DNA of 64,000 nucleotides from Synechococcus sp. A15-62. GTDB lineage: Bacteria; Cyanobacteriota; Cyanobacteriia; PCC-6307; Cyanobiaceae. Position numbers and translations under genes: made by a program. Location of the stretch: the NCBI RefSeq assembly GCF_014280075.1, contig NZ_CP047950.1, positions 496,001 to 560,000 of the forward strand, read 5' to 3'. Under the pieces are notes generated by a model. That model worked only from the letters and a program-made list of their open reading frames with translations, was not told the DNA's origin and did not search any database. Position 1 is the stretch's first letter. The number at the start of each line of letters is the position of its first letter. Shown here one piece after another: positions 32,306-39,682 of the stretch.

Positions 32306-34813
32306 CCCCTGCCCTCCTTCGTCCCCCCTATCCCTCCCAGCATCTGGAGCAGCTCGATACTCCAAGCCACCTTTTGGCCCCGGACGCACCTCCCCGTAGC
32401 CGTTGTTGGCCAACTCTTGGAGCATCTCTCTTTGCTGCTCGGCTTTGAAATTCTCTCTGAGGTGTTTGTCGAGGCCTTGCCCGAGTTCCCTCCTTGAGAT
32501 CCAGCGGCCTGGTTTCTTCAGAGCAATCTCATGAAGGCGGAACGAGCACCGCTCCTCCTCTGTTTGATTTGCCATCCGCTGGAACTGGGTGGCGTAGGCA
32601 TCGCTGTGATCAACGATCCGAATTGCCCGTTCCACCATTGAGGCATCAATTTCTGCTGGACAGCTGGGCCTGTCGATTGCTGCACTAATCAACCAGAGCA
32701 AGCCAGCAATCCGCCCCACTTTCCCTGGAGCTTTATTCAGCAGACCAGCATGTGAACCCAGGGCAGCCTTGGAAGCCTCCAAGCTTTTGCGGTCGTAGTA
32801 ATCGCTAAAAATCGCTTGAGCCTCTGTGCTGAGTTGGAGCTGCAAAAGGGGTGGATTTTTGCTGCCAATGAGCCGCAGGATTTCTCCAACAGCCTCACGA
32901 GCCAGCTTGATTTCCTCGAGTTGTTGACGCGGCACGTCCCTGGGAAGCGTTGCCGGTATTGACGGCAACTCAGAGAACAGGAAGCGTGCCCACATCCCAT
33001 CTGCATCGTCATCTGTCTGCAGCTTCACCAGAACATCCGGCTGAATTGAGCCAGTGATGCTGACCTTCGTCCTGGAACAAAAGCGGCTCTTGCCAACACG
33101 CTTGGTTTCGAAACTGCCGCCGTCGTAAAGCTCGAGAAGTTGCTTGCCCTGTCCTGTGCCGGCCTTGCTGCCACCACCCTTGTACTGATCCATGCTGATG
33201 AAGACACCAGCTAATTCATCCTTAGCGATCAGAAGTGCCAGGCCGTACTCCTCCTGCGTGATGAGTTGCTCCTCAAGCCCCTCCTGATTGGTGTCACTGA
33301 GAGAGACGGTTGCAGGTTTCGGCGGGTCGTATTCGTCATCGCTGTCTTTCACCTGCTCGTTGTACGAGGCAAGTTTGTCTTCGTACAAACCACGGACATA
33401 ATCCGCGTAGTGCACCAGCGGTTGTTTGATCAGTGCCTTCTGGGCCGGGGATTTCTGCGTTCCTGTCTTGCCCACCACGCAGTGGAACAAGTTCAACGGA
33501 ACACTGAAGTTAGTCGCTTCACACAAGACGACCTCAGTACCCATTCGAGCGGCAGTGGAGACAGCGACCAAATACGAATTGATCACCAGTGCTTCCGGCC
33601 ACGGAGAAAAGCAACTCATCAGCTTCAAGTCATGAGCCAGTGGTGCTGGGAAGACGTCATCCAGTAACGGCGCCGTCGCTGATTCCTCCTTCTGTGGTGG
33701 ACTCAGTTCAATCGGCCGTGCACTTGGGGGCTCATATCCGAACTTCCGAGCCTCCTCGATGAGCGACCCAAGGTCCCAATGATCTTCCCTGCTTCCTTCG
33801 TTACTGAAGCTGCTCCACTTGTTTTCGAGAGCAGACTCGCCGTCGTATTTGGGAGCCTTGGAGCACCAGTCATTCCAGTAAGGGAACAGCAGCCATTCGT
33901 CGCTTGAACGGGACGACAGCAGGTGTGCCACCATCCCAATCATGAGGAAGAGGTTGTATCCCCGCGTCTCCTTACTCTTTGGATCGAGCCAATTCTCGAC
34001 GATGTCAATGAAGATCTTGATGTCGCGCTCAGGGTCGCCGATCTGTAGGTGTTTTTTGTGCTCCTGAGAAATGAATCCAGAGCCATTGGCCCGGGATTTT
34101 TTCTCGGGTGCTTCTACCTCCGGGCAACACTGGAGGATGTCCTCCAGGGCGTAGCGCTTTTCGCAGCCGCCAACGATTTCGGCACGCTGTCCCGTATCGG
34201 GGTGCACCGACCCTGCCAACCGCAGCGGCTGGTTAGCCCTGTGCATGCTGTGGTCGGTTTTGACTTCCGCCGAATAGGTCTTCGCCAGATACCCATCGAC
34301 TTGAGCACTAAGACCCGCCCGAGCGCGTTCACCCTCCGCAACCCCGCAGGGCTTATCCAGTACGTAGTAAACATGCACTGACTTGTTGCCGGTAAAAACC
34401 ATCAGCGTTGGTTCCGGCAGTCCTGCATGTCGCCAGATTTCTATTTGCTCCTCTACCGAGACTTCTTTGCTGTCGATCTCATAGATGAGGAAGCGCACCT
34501 CGAAGATTTCATTGGCTTTGGTTCCGCCAGGTGATCCACGAAATCCAAGGCTGCCGCCACCGTTCTGGAGACTTGATATCGCATGCTCCCAGTACTTTTC
34601 TTCTGCGTGCCTCTTGCTGCACCATTCGCCAGCAAGCTTCCAATTACATGTCCGTCCTTCCTCGTGTGACCAAATAGGGATGTGACCGGTGCGTGTACCA
34701 CCCCACAAAAACAGAAGGACGGCTTCACCAATCACAAAGCCGACGATATTCAGGTGTCGTTCTGCATCCTTGATGCAGATATTGTGAGCAGCTAACGGAG
34801 TACTGGTGCCCAT
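32303..34813 (-). CDS. primase-helicase (AEP-like primase plus DUF3987)
   Basis: The 836-residue protein has an N-terminal primase-like domain (about 80-230) with FLIYEIDSKE (ExD metal motif near 112-114), GNKSVHVYYVL (SxH) and DHSMHRANQPLRLAGSVH, the pattern of archaeo-eukaryotic primases. A primase C-terminal-type helical segment follows (about 275-345). From about 385 comes a DUF3987 helicase-like ATPase whose P-loop reads GKTGTQKS, with Gln in place of the usual Gly, as this family often shows. It probably initiates replication of the element. It is transcribed with the xis-like gene. Confidence 0.8.
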   Translation of the reverse strand: MGTSTPLAAHNICIKDAERHLNIVGFVIGEAVLLFLWGGTRTGHIPIWSHEEGRTCNWKLAGEWCSKRHAEEKYWEHAISSLQNGGGSLGFRGSPGGTKANEIFEVRFLIYEIDSKEVSVEEQIEIWRHAGLPEPTLMVFTGNKSVHVYYVLDKPCGVAEGERARAGLSAQVDGYLAKTYSAEVKTDHSMHRANQPLRLAGSVHPDTGQRAEIVGGCEKRYALEDILQCCPEVEAPEKKSRANGSGFISQEHKKHLQIGDPERDIKIFIDIVENWLDPKSKETRGYNLFLMIGMVAHLLSSRSSDEWLLFPYWNDWCSKAPKYDGESALENKWSSFSNEGSREDHWDLGSLIEEARKFGYEPPSARPIELSPPQKEESATAPLLDDVFPAPLAHDLKLMSCFSPWPEALVINSYLVAVSTAARMGTEVVLCEATNFSVPLNLFHCVVGKTGTQKSPAQKALIKQPLVHYADYVRGLYEDKLASYNEQVKDSDDEYDPPKPATVSLSDTNQEGLEEQLITQEEYGLALLIAKDELAGVFISMDQYKGGGSKAGTGQGKQLLELYDGGSFETKRVGKSRFCSRTKVSITGSIQPDVLVKLQTDDDADGMWARFLFSELPSIPATLPRDVPRQQLEEIKLAREAVGEILRLIGSKNPPLLQLQLSTEAQAIFSDYYDRKSLEASKAALGSHAGLLNKAPGKVGRIAGLLWLISAAIDRPSCPAEIDASMVERAIRIVDHSDAYATQFQRMANQTEEERCSFRLHEIALKKPGRWISRRELGQGLDKHLRENFKAEQQREMLQELANNGYGEVRPGPKGGLEYRAAPDAGRDRGDEGGQG

Positions 34814-34870
34814 CTAAAATGAGGGTGTGACGTGCAGAGATGCCTGGGGAGTCTTTTGGTGCGGGCAGAT

Positions 34871-34897
34871 GGTCACCGCGGTAACGGTGACCTTTTT
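34871..34897 (+). terminator. hairpin with T-run between xis-like and primase genes
   Basis: A perfect 8-bp stem GGTCACCG/CGGTGACC with loop CGGTAA is followed by TTTTT on the plus strand. It sits in the 91-bp leader between two minus-strand genes, so as a terminator it would only act on antisense transcripts. The dyad could instead be an operator controlling the replication gene. Confidence 0.55.
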
Positions 34898-34904
34898 ATG
34901 CCGA

Positions 34905-35141
34905 TTATTTCTGCTCGGAAAAGAACAGATAGCCCTGGTGCTCCATGGCTTCTTTCACCAGCTCCATGTGCCAAGCAGTCTTAGAAGTCCGGTAACGCCC
35001 CTTCTTGAAATGTTTGCCTTCGAGAAGAAACCCTGTTTCTGCGTTGGCATAACGCCGCAGTGACCATTCGCTGATGCCTAAAACCCTCGCCGCCTGGCGG
35101 GTCGAAAGCCAAGTTTCGTTTTCAGGAACGGTGGTGAACAT
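34905..35141 (-). CDS. excisionase/AlpA-like winged-helix protein
   Basis: The 78-residue protein carries a MerR/excisionase-type DNA-binding segment: WLSTRQAARVLGISEWSLRRYANAETGFLLEGKHFKKGRYRT. Small proteins of this kind act as recombination directionality factors or as activators of satellite genes. The ATG at 35141 is preferred to a TTG four codons upstream. It lies between the integrase and primase genes in the same direction, the usual place for xis in such elements. Confidence 0.75.
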   Translation of the reverse strand: MFTTVPENETWLSTRQAARVLGISEWSLRRYANAETGFLLEGKHFKKGRYRTSKTAWHMELVKEAMEHQGYLFFSEQK

Positions 35142-35306
35142 TATGGAGATCAAAGGTTCTTGTGGTTCAACGTACCCGCCAAATCACACCCCGCATGGCT
35201 AATTACCACCATCCATAGTGTCCCGTGAAAATATAACTTTCTTGGCTAGTACATCAGGCCGTCGATTTCGTTCTGCTTGCTTTCTATTCGCTGTTTGTTT
35301 GAGTTT

Positions 35307-36551
35307 CTAGATTGCTACTTTAGAAGTGTTGGATATCTCAAACGCTTCTTTCACAAGCTTCAGGCTGTGTTGCCGCTGGTACGTCTGAAGGTGAACTTGC
35401 AGGCTGTGCCCCATCGCTACTGCTGCCGCTTTAGGTGGGATTGGAGGTGTGGCCATTGCGCATCGATCAGCAAAACAATGTCGAAGGCTGTAGAGGCTCA
35501 CCCGCTGCCCCATTGCCTTTGCGTCTGCCTTGTATTCCATCCAGACGTCGTTTCGCCGCAGGAAAGTGTCTATGGCTCCCGACGCGGCCTTATCGGTGCT
35601 TCCCAATGGAGGCAGTTCAGTGATGCCGCTGCTCAGTGTCATCAGCAGCTGTTGCCCAAGCCCTGCTCGTCCTGCGGGGTCAAGGATTGGGATGTCTCTT
35701 GCTTCTGTTGACCCTTTGGCAGTCCGTTTCCCGTAGTTGACGTGCAGGTGGTCACGGTGAGCAGTGGCGTATTTGAGTTCCACCCCCCGTAGGCCGAAGA
35801 CACCGATCAACCCCACCGCCAGCTTCCAGCGTGCGTTGGCAATCGAGTCGAACAAACGCAAAAACTGTTCGTCCGACAGGGCTAACGCTTGCCCCGATTG
35901 GCTGGCCTTGCTGCTGTTGGGTGCTGGCTCACCTATGAGGTCCCGAATGGTGTCTTCGTCTGGGGGAAGCCAGCGACCTGAAGCACCGCACTTCGACACC
36001 GCAAACCTGAGCATCTGCACGGCGTACTGGATTCGGAGCTTTCGGCTGCGACTTCCCGGTGCATCGCCTTGCCCGTTTCGCCCTGCGCGCATGGCTGCCA
36101 ACGCAAGTTCGGCGTTGTTTGGTGCGTCTGCCCCAGTCAGTACGTCAATCAGCCAAAGCAGCCGGGGTGCGTACTCCTTTTCCCAGGTGGTCTCCTTGAC
36201 CTTCGCCGGCACTTTGAAGTCGTAGAAGCGGCTGTAAATCTCCCGCCAGTTCGTTTGCACCTTCAGCCCTGCGGTGAGGTCGAAAGTCAGCCGCACTGCG
36301 TCCTTAAGCGAAAGCCCCTTGGCGATTGCGGCATTGATGCCGTGCAGGGCATTGAGGACTTCTCGTTCGCAGCCACGCCGCCACTCAATGGGCAAGGTTG
36401 CGGCTTGGCGTTTGCCGGTGTCTTTCCAGTACCGCTCGACCTGCACCTTCCCGCGCATGGGTCTTACCGAGTAGCCCCATTTGTGCTGCGTCTTAATCGC
36501 ACGCTTCAGTGCCGCCTCCCAAGGCTGTGCGTCAGCGCGCTCCTTTGGCAT
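35307..36551 (-). CDS. tyrosine recombinase/integrase of the element
   Basis: The 414-residue protein has an N-terminal arm-binding and core-binding region (about 1-220) and a catalytic domain with Arg255 (FGLRGVEL), the box Tyr354-Ser-Leu-Arg357 (SLYSLRHCF, Tyr where many have His), Gly-His382 and the nucleophile Tyr391 (LQTYQRQH). It lies directly downstream of the tRNA-Arg 3' end and faces into the element, as expected for the enzyme that inserts it. Its promoter overlaps the TGCACGGAA repeats, so it may repress its own gene. Confidence 0.88.
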   Translation of the reverse strand: MPKERADAQPWEAALKRAIKTQHKWGYSVRPMRGKVQVERYWKDTGKRQAATLPIEWRRGCEREVLNALHGINAAIAKGLSLKDAVRLTFDLTAGLKVQTNWREIYSRFYDFKVPAKVKETTWEKEYAPRLLWLIDVLTGADAPNNAELALAAMRAGRNGQGDAPGSRSRKLRIQYAVQMLRFAVSKCGASGRWLPPDEDTIRDLIGEPAPNSSKASQSGQALALSDEQFLRLFDSIANARWKLAVGLIGVFGLRGVELKYATAHRDHLHVNYGKRTAKGSTEARDIPILDPAGRAGLGQQLLMTLSSGITELPPLGSTDKAASGAIDTFLRRNDVWMEYKADAKAMGQRVSLYSLRHCFADRCAMATPPIPPKAAAVAMGHSLQVHLQTYQRQHSLKLVKEAFEISNTSKVAI

Positions 36552-36565
36552 GTGCGTCTCTCCCG

Positions 36566-36646
36566 TGCACGGAAACTACCGAGCTGCACGGAAGATTGCA
36601 CGGAAACAGCACGGAAGATGCCCAAACATCCTCAAAATGCACGGAA
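36566..36646 (+). repeat. five TGCACGGAA-type repeats (integrase arm sites)
   Basis: TGCACGGAA occurs at 36566, 36585, 36597 and 36638, with AGCACGGAA at 36608, all in the same orientation within 81 bp. They lie between the integrase start and attR, with one further copy near attL. This is the arrangement of arm-type sites bound by the N-terminal domain of tyrosine integrases. Confidence 0.65.
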
Positions 36647-36700
36647 GCTGGCAGGGCTGGTCTCGGTGTGAGAAGCCCTGCTGCTGCTTGGCTTTTAGTA

Positions 36701-36753
36701 ACGCCCCCTGATGGATTCGAACCATCGACCGACTGCTTAGAAGGCAGTTGCTC
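36701..36753. repeat. attR: 53-bp repeat inside tRNA-Arg
   Basis: Identical to 25109-25161. This copy forms the 3' two-thirds of the intact tRNA-Arg gene, so integration preserved the tRNA. Distance from copy start to copy start is 11,592 bp, the unit length of the element. Confidence 0.92.
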
Positions 36754-36775
36754 TATCCAGCTGAGCTAAGGGAGC
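36702..36775 (-). tRNA. tRNA-Arg (anticodon UCU)
   Basis: A 74-nt cloverleaf on the minus strand: acceptor GCTCCCT/AGGGGGC with one G-U pair, D-arm TAGCTCAGCTGGATAGAGC, anticodon loop CTTCTAA giving UCU, T-arm GGTTCGAATCC and discriminator G. CCA is not encoded. Its 3' side is the attachment site of the mobile element. Confidence 0.94.
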
Positions 36776-36864
36776 AAGCATCCACATCTTGGCAGGCTGC
36801 TTCAAGGCAGGCTGGTATTGGAAGCCTTGCGCCGCCTAAGGTGATGGGCTATTGATCGGCATCC

Positions 36865-37584
36865 ATGGCCCCGCGTCGTCTCAGCGACAGCGAGAAGCAG
36901 GATCTGGTCGGTCGTTACAAGGCCGGCGAGTCAACAGCTGCTTTGGCTGAGGCCTTTGGCTGCAGTCCCAACACCGTGAGTCGCACGGTGAAAGCGCTGT
37001 TGCCCGCTGACGCTTATGCCGCACTGAAGGCCAGCCGGCAAAAAGGGTTGGTCACACCTCCTCTGCCAACCGTCACGGAGGCTGAACAACCTGAGGTTGA
37101 CGAGGTTGACTCCCTCAAGGAAGACGACAGCAGCCTGGCCCTGGATGACGCGGATGACTTCGGCGAAGACTCTGAGGAGGAGCTCGCTGAAGACGATGAC
37201 AACGGCAGCGTTGAAACGTTCACGGAGCTTGTTCCCCTTCTGGGCGTGGGAGACCTCAATGATCGCCCGCTCAATCAAGCCCAACCGTTCAGTGTCGACC
37301 TGTTGCCCGACAGCGCTTACATGCTGGTTGACAAGGTGGTTGAGCTGGACGCGCGCCCTCTCAAGGAGTTTCCCGAGTTGGGCCTCCTCGACGATGCCGA
37401 GCAAGAACGCCAGGGGTTGTGCCTGTTTGCCAGCCCTCGCGCGGCAAAGCGCCAGTGCGGGCGGAGTCAGCGGGTGATCAAGGTTCCCGACACGGCTGTG
37501 TTTCAACGCACCAGCAGCTACCTGTTGGCTCGAGGCATCACTCGCTTGGTGTTGGATGGAACTTTGATTGCGCTTGATGCCTGA
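36865..37584 (+). CDS. helix-turn-helix protein with acidic linker
   Basis: The 239-residue protein starts with a Psq/HTH_23-like DNA-binding helix-turn-helix (LSDSEKQDLVGRYKAGESTAALAEAFGCSPNTVSRTVKALL, about 5-45). A long acidic low-complexity linker (about 80-115, rich in Asp and Glu) precedes a C-terminal domain from about 150 that I cannot assign. It is probably a picocyanobacterial regulator or nucleoid-associated protein. It is the first chromosomal gene to the right of the element and is divergent from tRNA-Arg. Confidence 0.65.
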   Translation: MAPRRLSDSEKQDLVGRYKAGESTAALAEAFGCSPNTVSRTVKALLPADAYAALKASRQKGLVTPPLPTVTEAEQPEVDEVDSLKEDDSSLALDDADDFGEDSEEELAEDDDNGSVETFTELVPLLGVGDLNDRPLNQAQPFSVDLLPDSAYMLVDKVVELDARPLKEFPELGLLDDAEQERQGLCLFASPRAAKRQCGRSQRVIKVPDTAVFQRTSSYLLARGITRLVLDGTLIALDA

Positions 37585-37617
37585 TCATCGGAGTTGATCG
37601 CTCTTAGTTGATTGCAC

Positions 37618-37854
37618 CTAATCGAAGCGATCGCGCTGATCGGGAAGCAAGACGGCCGTAGCGGTTCCGCCACTGATCACACCGATCACAAGAGCAACGC
37701 CCACTAGAAAACCGGTGGGAAGAGGCACCGAGCGCTGCCCTCCGAGTTGGAGCGTGTGGCGATCCTGAAGGTTCTGCGCTCCAAGGCAGAGCAGCAGCAG
37801 CAGCAGCAGACCGCCGCCAAAACTGATCAGCAGAAGACGCAGGCGAATCAACAC
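37618..37854 (-). CDS. small membrane protein (LapA-like)
   Basis: A GTG start gives 78 residues with two hydrophobic segments (about 5-25, LLLISFGGGLLLLLLLCLGA, and 46-68, GFLVGVALVIGVISGGTATAV) separated by a polar loop. This is the shape of LapA/DUF1049-type proteins. It starts 20 bp after the rsmI stop and is probably co-transcribed. The much longer frame upstream overlaps rsmI and is not used. Confidence 0.6.
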   Translation of the reverse strand: MLIRLRLLLISFGGGLLLLLLLCLGAQNLQDRHTLQLGGQRSVPLPTGFLVGVALVIGVISGGTATAVLLPDQRDRFD

Positions 37855-37873
37855 AGCACAACCGTCGACGGGC

Positions 37874-38731
37874 TCAGTTTGACGTGCCCTGGTGCAGGAG
37901 GGCATACAACCGTCGTTTGGACAGCCCTGTGGACTTGGCCAATTGCCGCGCAGCATCGCTGGCACTTGCACCCTCGTCCTGCAGCGCCTGAAGCTGCCTA
38001 AGCAGGTCATCGTCGTCAGGTTCTTCTGCATCTTCCAGCGGTGCTCCTCCAAGCACAACCGTGCATTCACCTTGGGGGGGGTGCTGCTGAAAGTGCAGCA
38101 GGGCATGATCCACGGTCGGCCCCACCTGCTCTTCATGGCGTTTGGTCAGTTCCCGTGCCACCTGCAGGGGACGGTCTCCTCCGCAGTGGTGCTGGAGTTC
38201 CTCGAGCAATGTGATCAGGCGGTGCGGCGCTTCGTACAGCACCGTTGTGCGGGGTTCATGGCTGATGGCGTCCAGCCGTGCCCGCCGTTCCTTGCCTTTG
38301 GCCGGCAGAAATCCTTCGAAGCAAAAGCGTCCGCTCGGCAGGCCGCTGCTCACCAGAGCAGTGGTGGCGGCGCAAGGGCCAGGGATGCAGATCACGGGAT
38401 GGCCGGCCTGGTGCGCGGCGGCCACCAGCTCTTCCCCGGGGTCGCTGATGCCTGGCAGCCCGGCATCACTGATCACCGCCAGGCTTTGCCCCTCCGCCAG
38501 CAGATCCAGCAGTTGGGGCACGCGGGTGCGGGTGTTGTGCCGATGAAAGGACAGCTTGCGGCCGCCCGCTCCCAGGCTGCTGAGCAGCTGTCCGCTGTGG
38601 CGGGTGTCTTCACAGGCGATCACATCCACGCTGCGGAGCAAGTCGCGTGCCCGTGGCGACAGATCCCCAAGATGACCAATGGGCGTGCCCACCAGATAGA
38701 GGCTGCCGCCGCTTGGTTCATCCCGCTGCAT
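37874..38731 (-). CDS. rsmI: 16S rRNA (cytidine-2'-O)-methyltransferase
   Basis: RsmI methylates the 2'-OH of C1402 in the decoding centre of 16S rRNA. The 285-residue protein has the tetrapyrrole-methylase-like fold with GSLYLVGTPIGHLGDLSPRA, the ACEDTRHSGQLL motif and ISDAGLPGISDPG (SAM-binding region), then FEGFLPAKGKERRARL. The ATG at 38731 is chosen over an adjacent GTG. It is divergent from cysQ, with 29 bp between starts. Confidence 0.93.
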   Translation of the reverse strand: MQRDEPSGGSLYLVGTPIGHLGDLSPRARDLLRSVDVIACEDTRHSGQLLSSLGAGGRKLSFHRHNTRTRVPQLLDLLAEGQSLAVISDAGLPGISDPGEELVAAAHQAGHPVICIPGPCAATTALVSSGLPSGRFCFEGFLPAKGKERRARLDAISHEPRTTVLYEAPHRLITLLEELQHHCGGDRPLQVARELTKRHEEQVGPTVDHALLHFQQHPPQGECTVVLGGAPLEDAEEPDDDDLLRQLQALQDEGASASDAARQLAKSTGLSKRRLYALLHQGTSN

Positions 38732-38760
38732 CACAATGGCGAGCGCCTCTGTTGATCATG

Positions 38761-39675
38761 ATGCCCAGCTCTGCCGTCCTCCCCGCTGGCGTGAACAAGG
38801 AGGCTCTGCTGACGGAACTGCGTCGCCTCAGTTGGGGAGCCGCCGACATCCTGCGGGCCTATGCCCGCGGCGAGCAGCCTCCGCATGGTTTCCCCAAGGC
38901 CTTGAGTGTTGATGAAGGCGGAGAGGGCCCGGTGTCTGCGGCTGATCTGGCCGTGAACAAGTGGTTGCTGGATGGACTGTCCGCCGCGTTCCCCAAGGCC
39001 GACTGGACGCTGCTCAGCGAGGAGACCGCCAAAGAGCAGCTCACGGAAGGCCAACCGCTGCCGGCGGAGTGGCTGTGGATTCTCGATCCCCTGGATGGCA
39101 CCAAGGATTTCCTGCAGGGCACAGGCGAATACGCCGTTCATCTGGCCCTGGTGCGCGACAAGCGGCCGGTGATCGGTGTTGTGCTCCTGCCGGAAGCCGA
39201 TGAACTTTGGATCGGCATCGTTGGCGAGGGTGCCTGGTGTGAAGACCGTCAGGGTGAGCGGTCGCCGGTTCGCTTCAGCGACAGAACTGAGGTTTCAGAC
39301 CTGATCCTGGTGGCCAGCCGCAGCCACCGCGACGACCGTTTGGTCAAGCTCATTGATGCCCTCAATCTCGGCGGTTCCAAAGCCGTGGGCAGCGTTGGCT
39401 TCAAAGTGGCCACGATCCTGAGGGGCGAAACTGACCTTTACGTCTCCCTCTCCGGTAAGAGTGCTCCCAAGGATTGGGACATGGCTGCTCCGGAAGCGGT
39501 GCTGCTCGCGGCCGGTGGTCGTTTCACCCATGCCGATCAGGCCGACCTCACCTACAACACCGGCGATGTGCGTCAGGCCGGCTGTCTGATCGCCAGCCAT
39601 GGAAAAACCCACGTCGAGCTCGGAGAGCGTGCGACGCAGGCCATGGCCGAGATCGATCCCGGCTTTCAGGTCTGA
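38761..39675 (+). CDS. cysQ: 3'(2'),5'-bisphosphate nucleotidase CysQ-like
   Basis: The 304-residue protein belongs to the inositol-monophosphatase superfamily. Metal-binding motifs are visible: LLSEETAKE, WILDPLDGTKDFLQG and KDWDMAAPEAVLLAAGG. CysQ hydrolyses phosphoadenosine phosphate (PAP), a by-product of sulfate assimilation. Two ATGs in tandem (38758, 38761) are both possible. It is convergent with pnp, 7 bp apart. Confidence 0.9.
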   Translation: MPSSAVLPAGVNKEALLTELRRLSWGAADILRAYARGEQPPHGFPKALSVDEGGEGPVSAADLAVNKWLLDGLSAAFPKADWTLLSEETAKEQLTEGQPLPAEWLWILDPLDGTKDFLQGTGEYAVHLALVRDKRPVIGVVLLPEADELWIGIVGEGAWCEDRQGERSPVRFSDRTEVSDLILVASRSHRDDRLVKLIDALNLGGSKAVGSVGFKVATILRGETDLYVSLSGKSAPKDWDMAAPEAVLLAAGGRFTHADQADLTYNTGDVRQAGCLIASHGKTHVELGERATQAMAEIDPGFQV

Positions 39676-39682
39676 AACCTGA

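Larger units (their letters stand above)
25109..36753. mobile_element. tRNA-Arg-integrated element, satellite/tycheposon-like (about 11.6 kb)
   Basis: The element is bounded by an exact 53-bp direct repeat whose right copy is the 3' part of the intact tRNA-Arg gene. It carries a tyrosine recombinase beside the tRNA, an excisionase-like HTH gene, a primase-helicase, a structured non-coding region, a second small recombinase, a small-terminase-like gene and AT-richer cargo. No capsid, tail or large terminase genes are present, so it is not a full prophage. The gene set matches phage-inducible satellites and the tRNA-borne tycheposons of Prochlorococcus. Mobility is inferred from intact ends and genes. 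Confidence 0.85.

Noticed and set aside
36566-36646. CRISPR-like array
   Set aside because: The repeats are only 9 bp with irregular 11-30 bp periods and no cas genes; integrase arm sites fit better.
25109-36753. Complete prophage
   Set aside because: No capsid, portal, tail, large terminase or lysis genes are visible.
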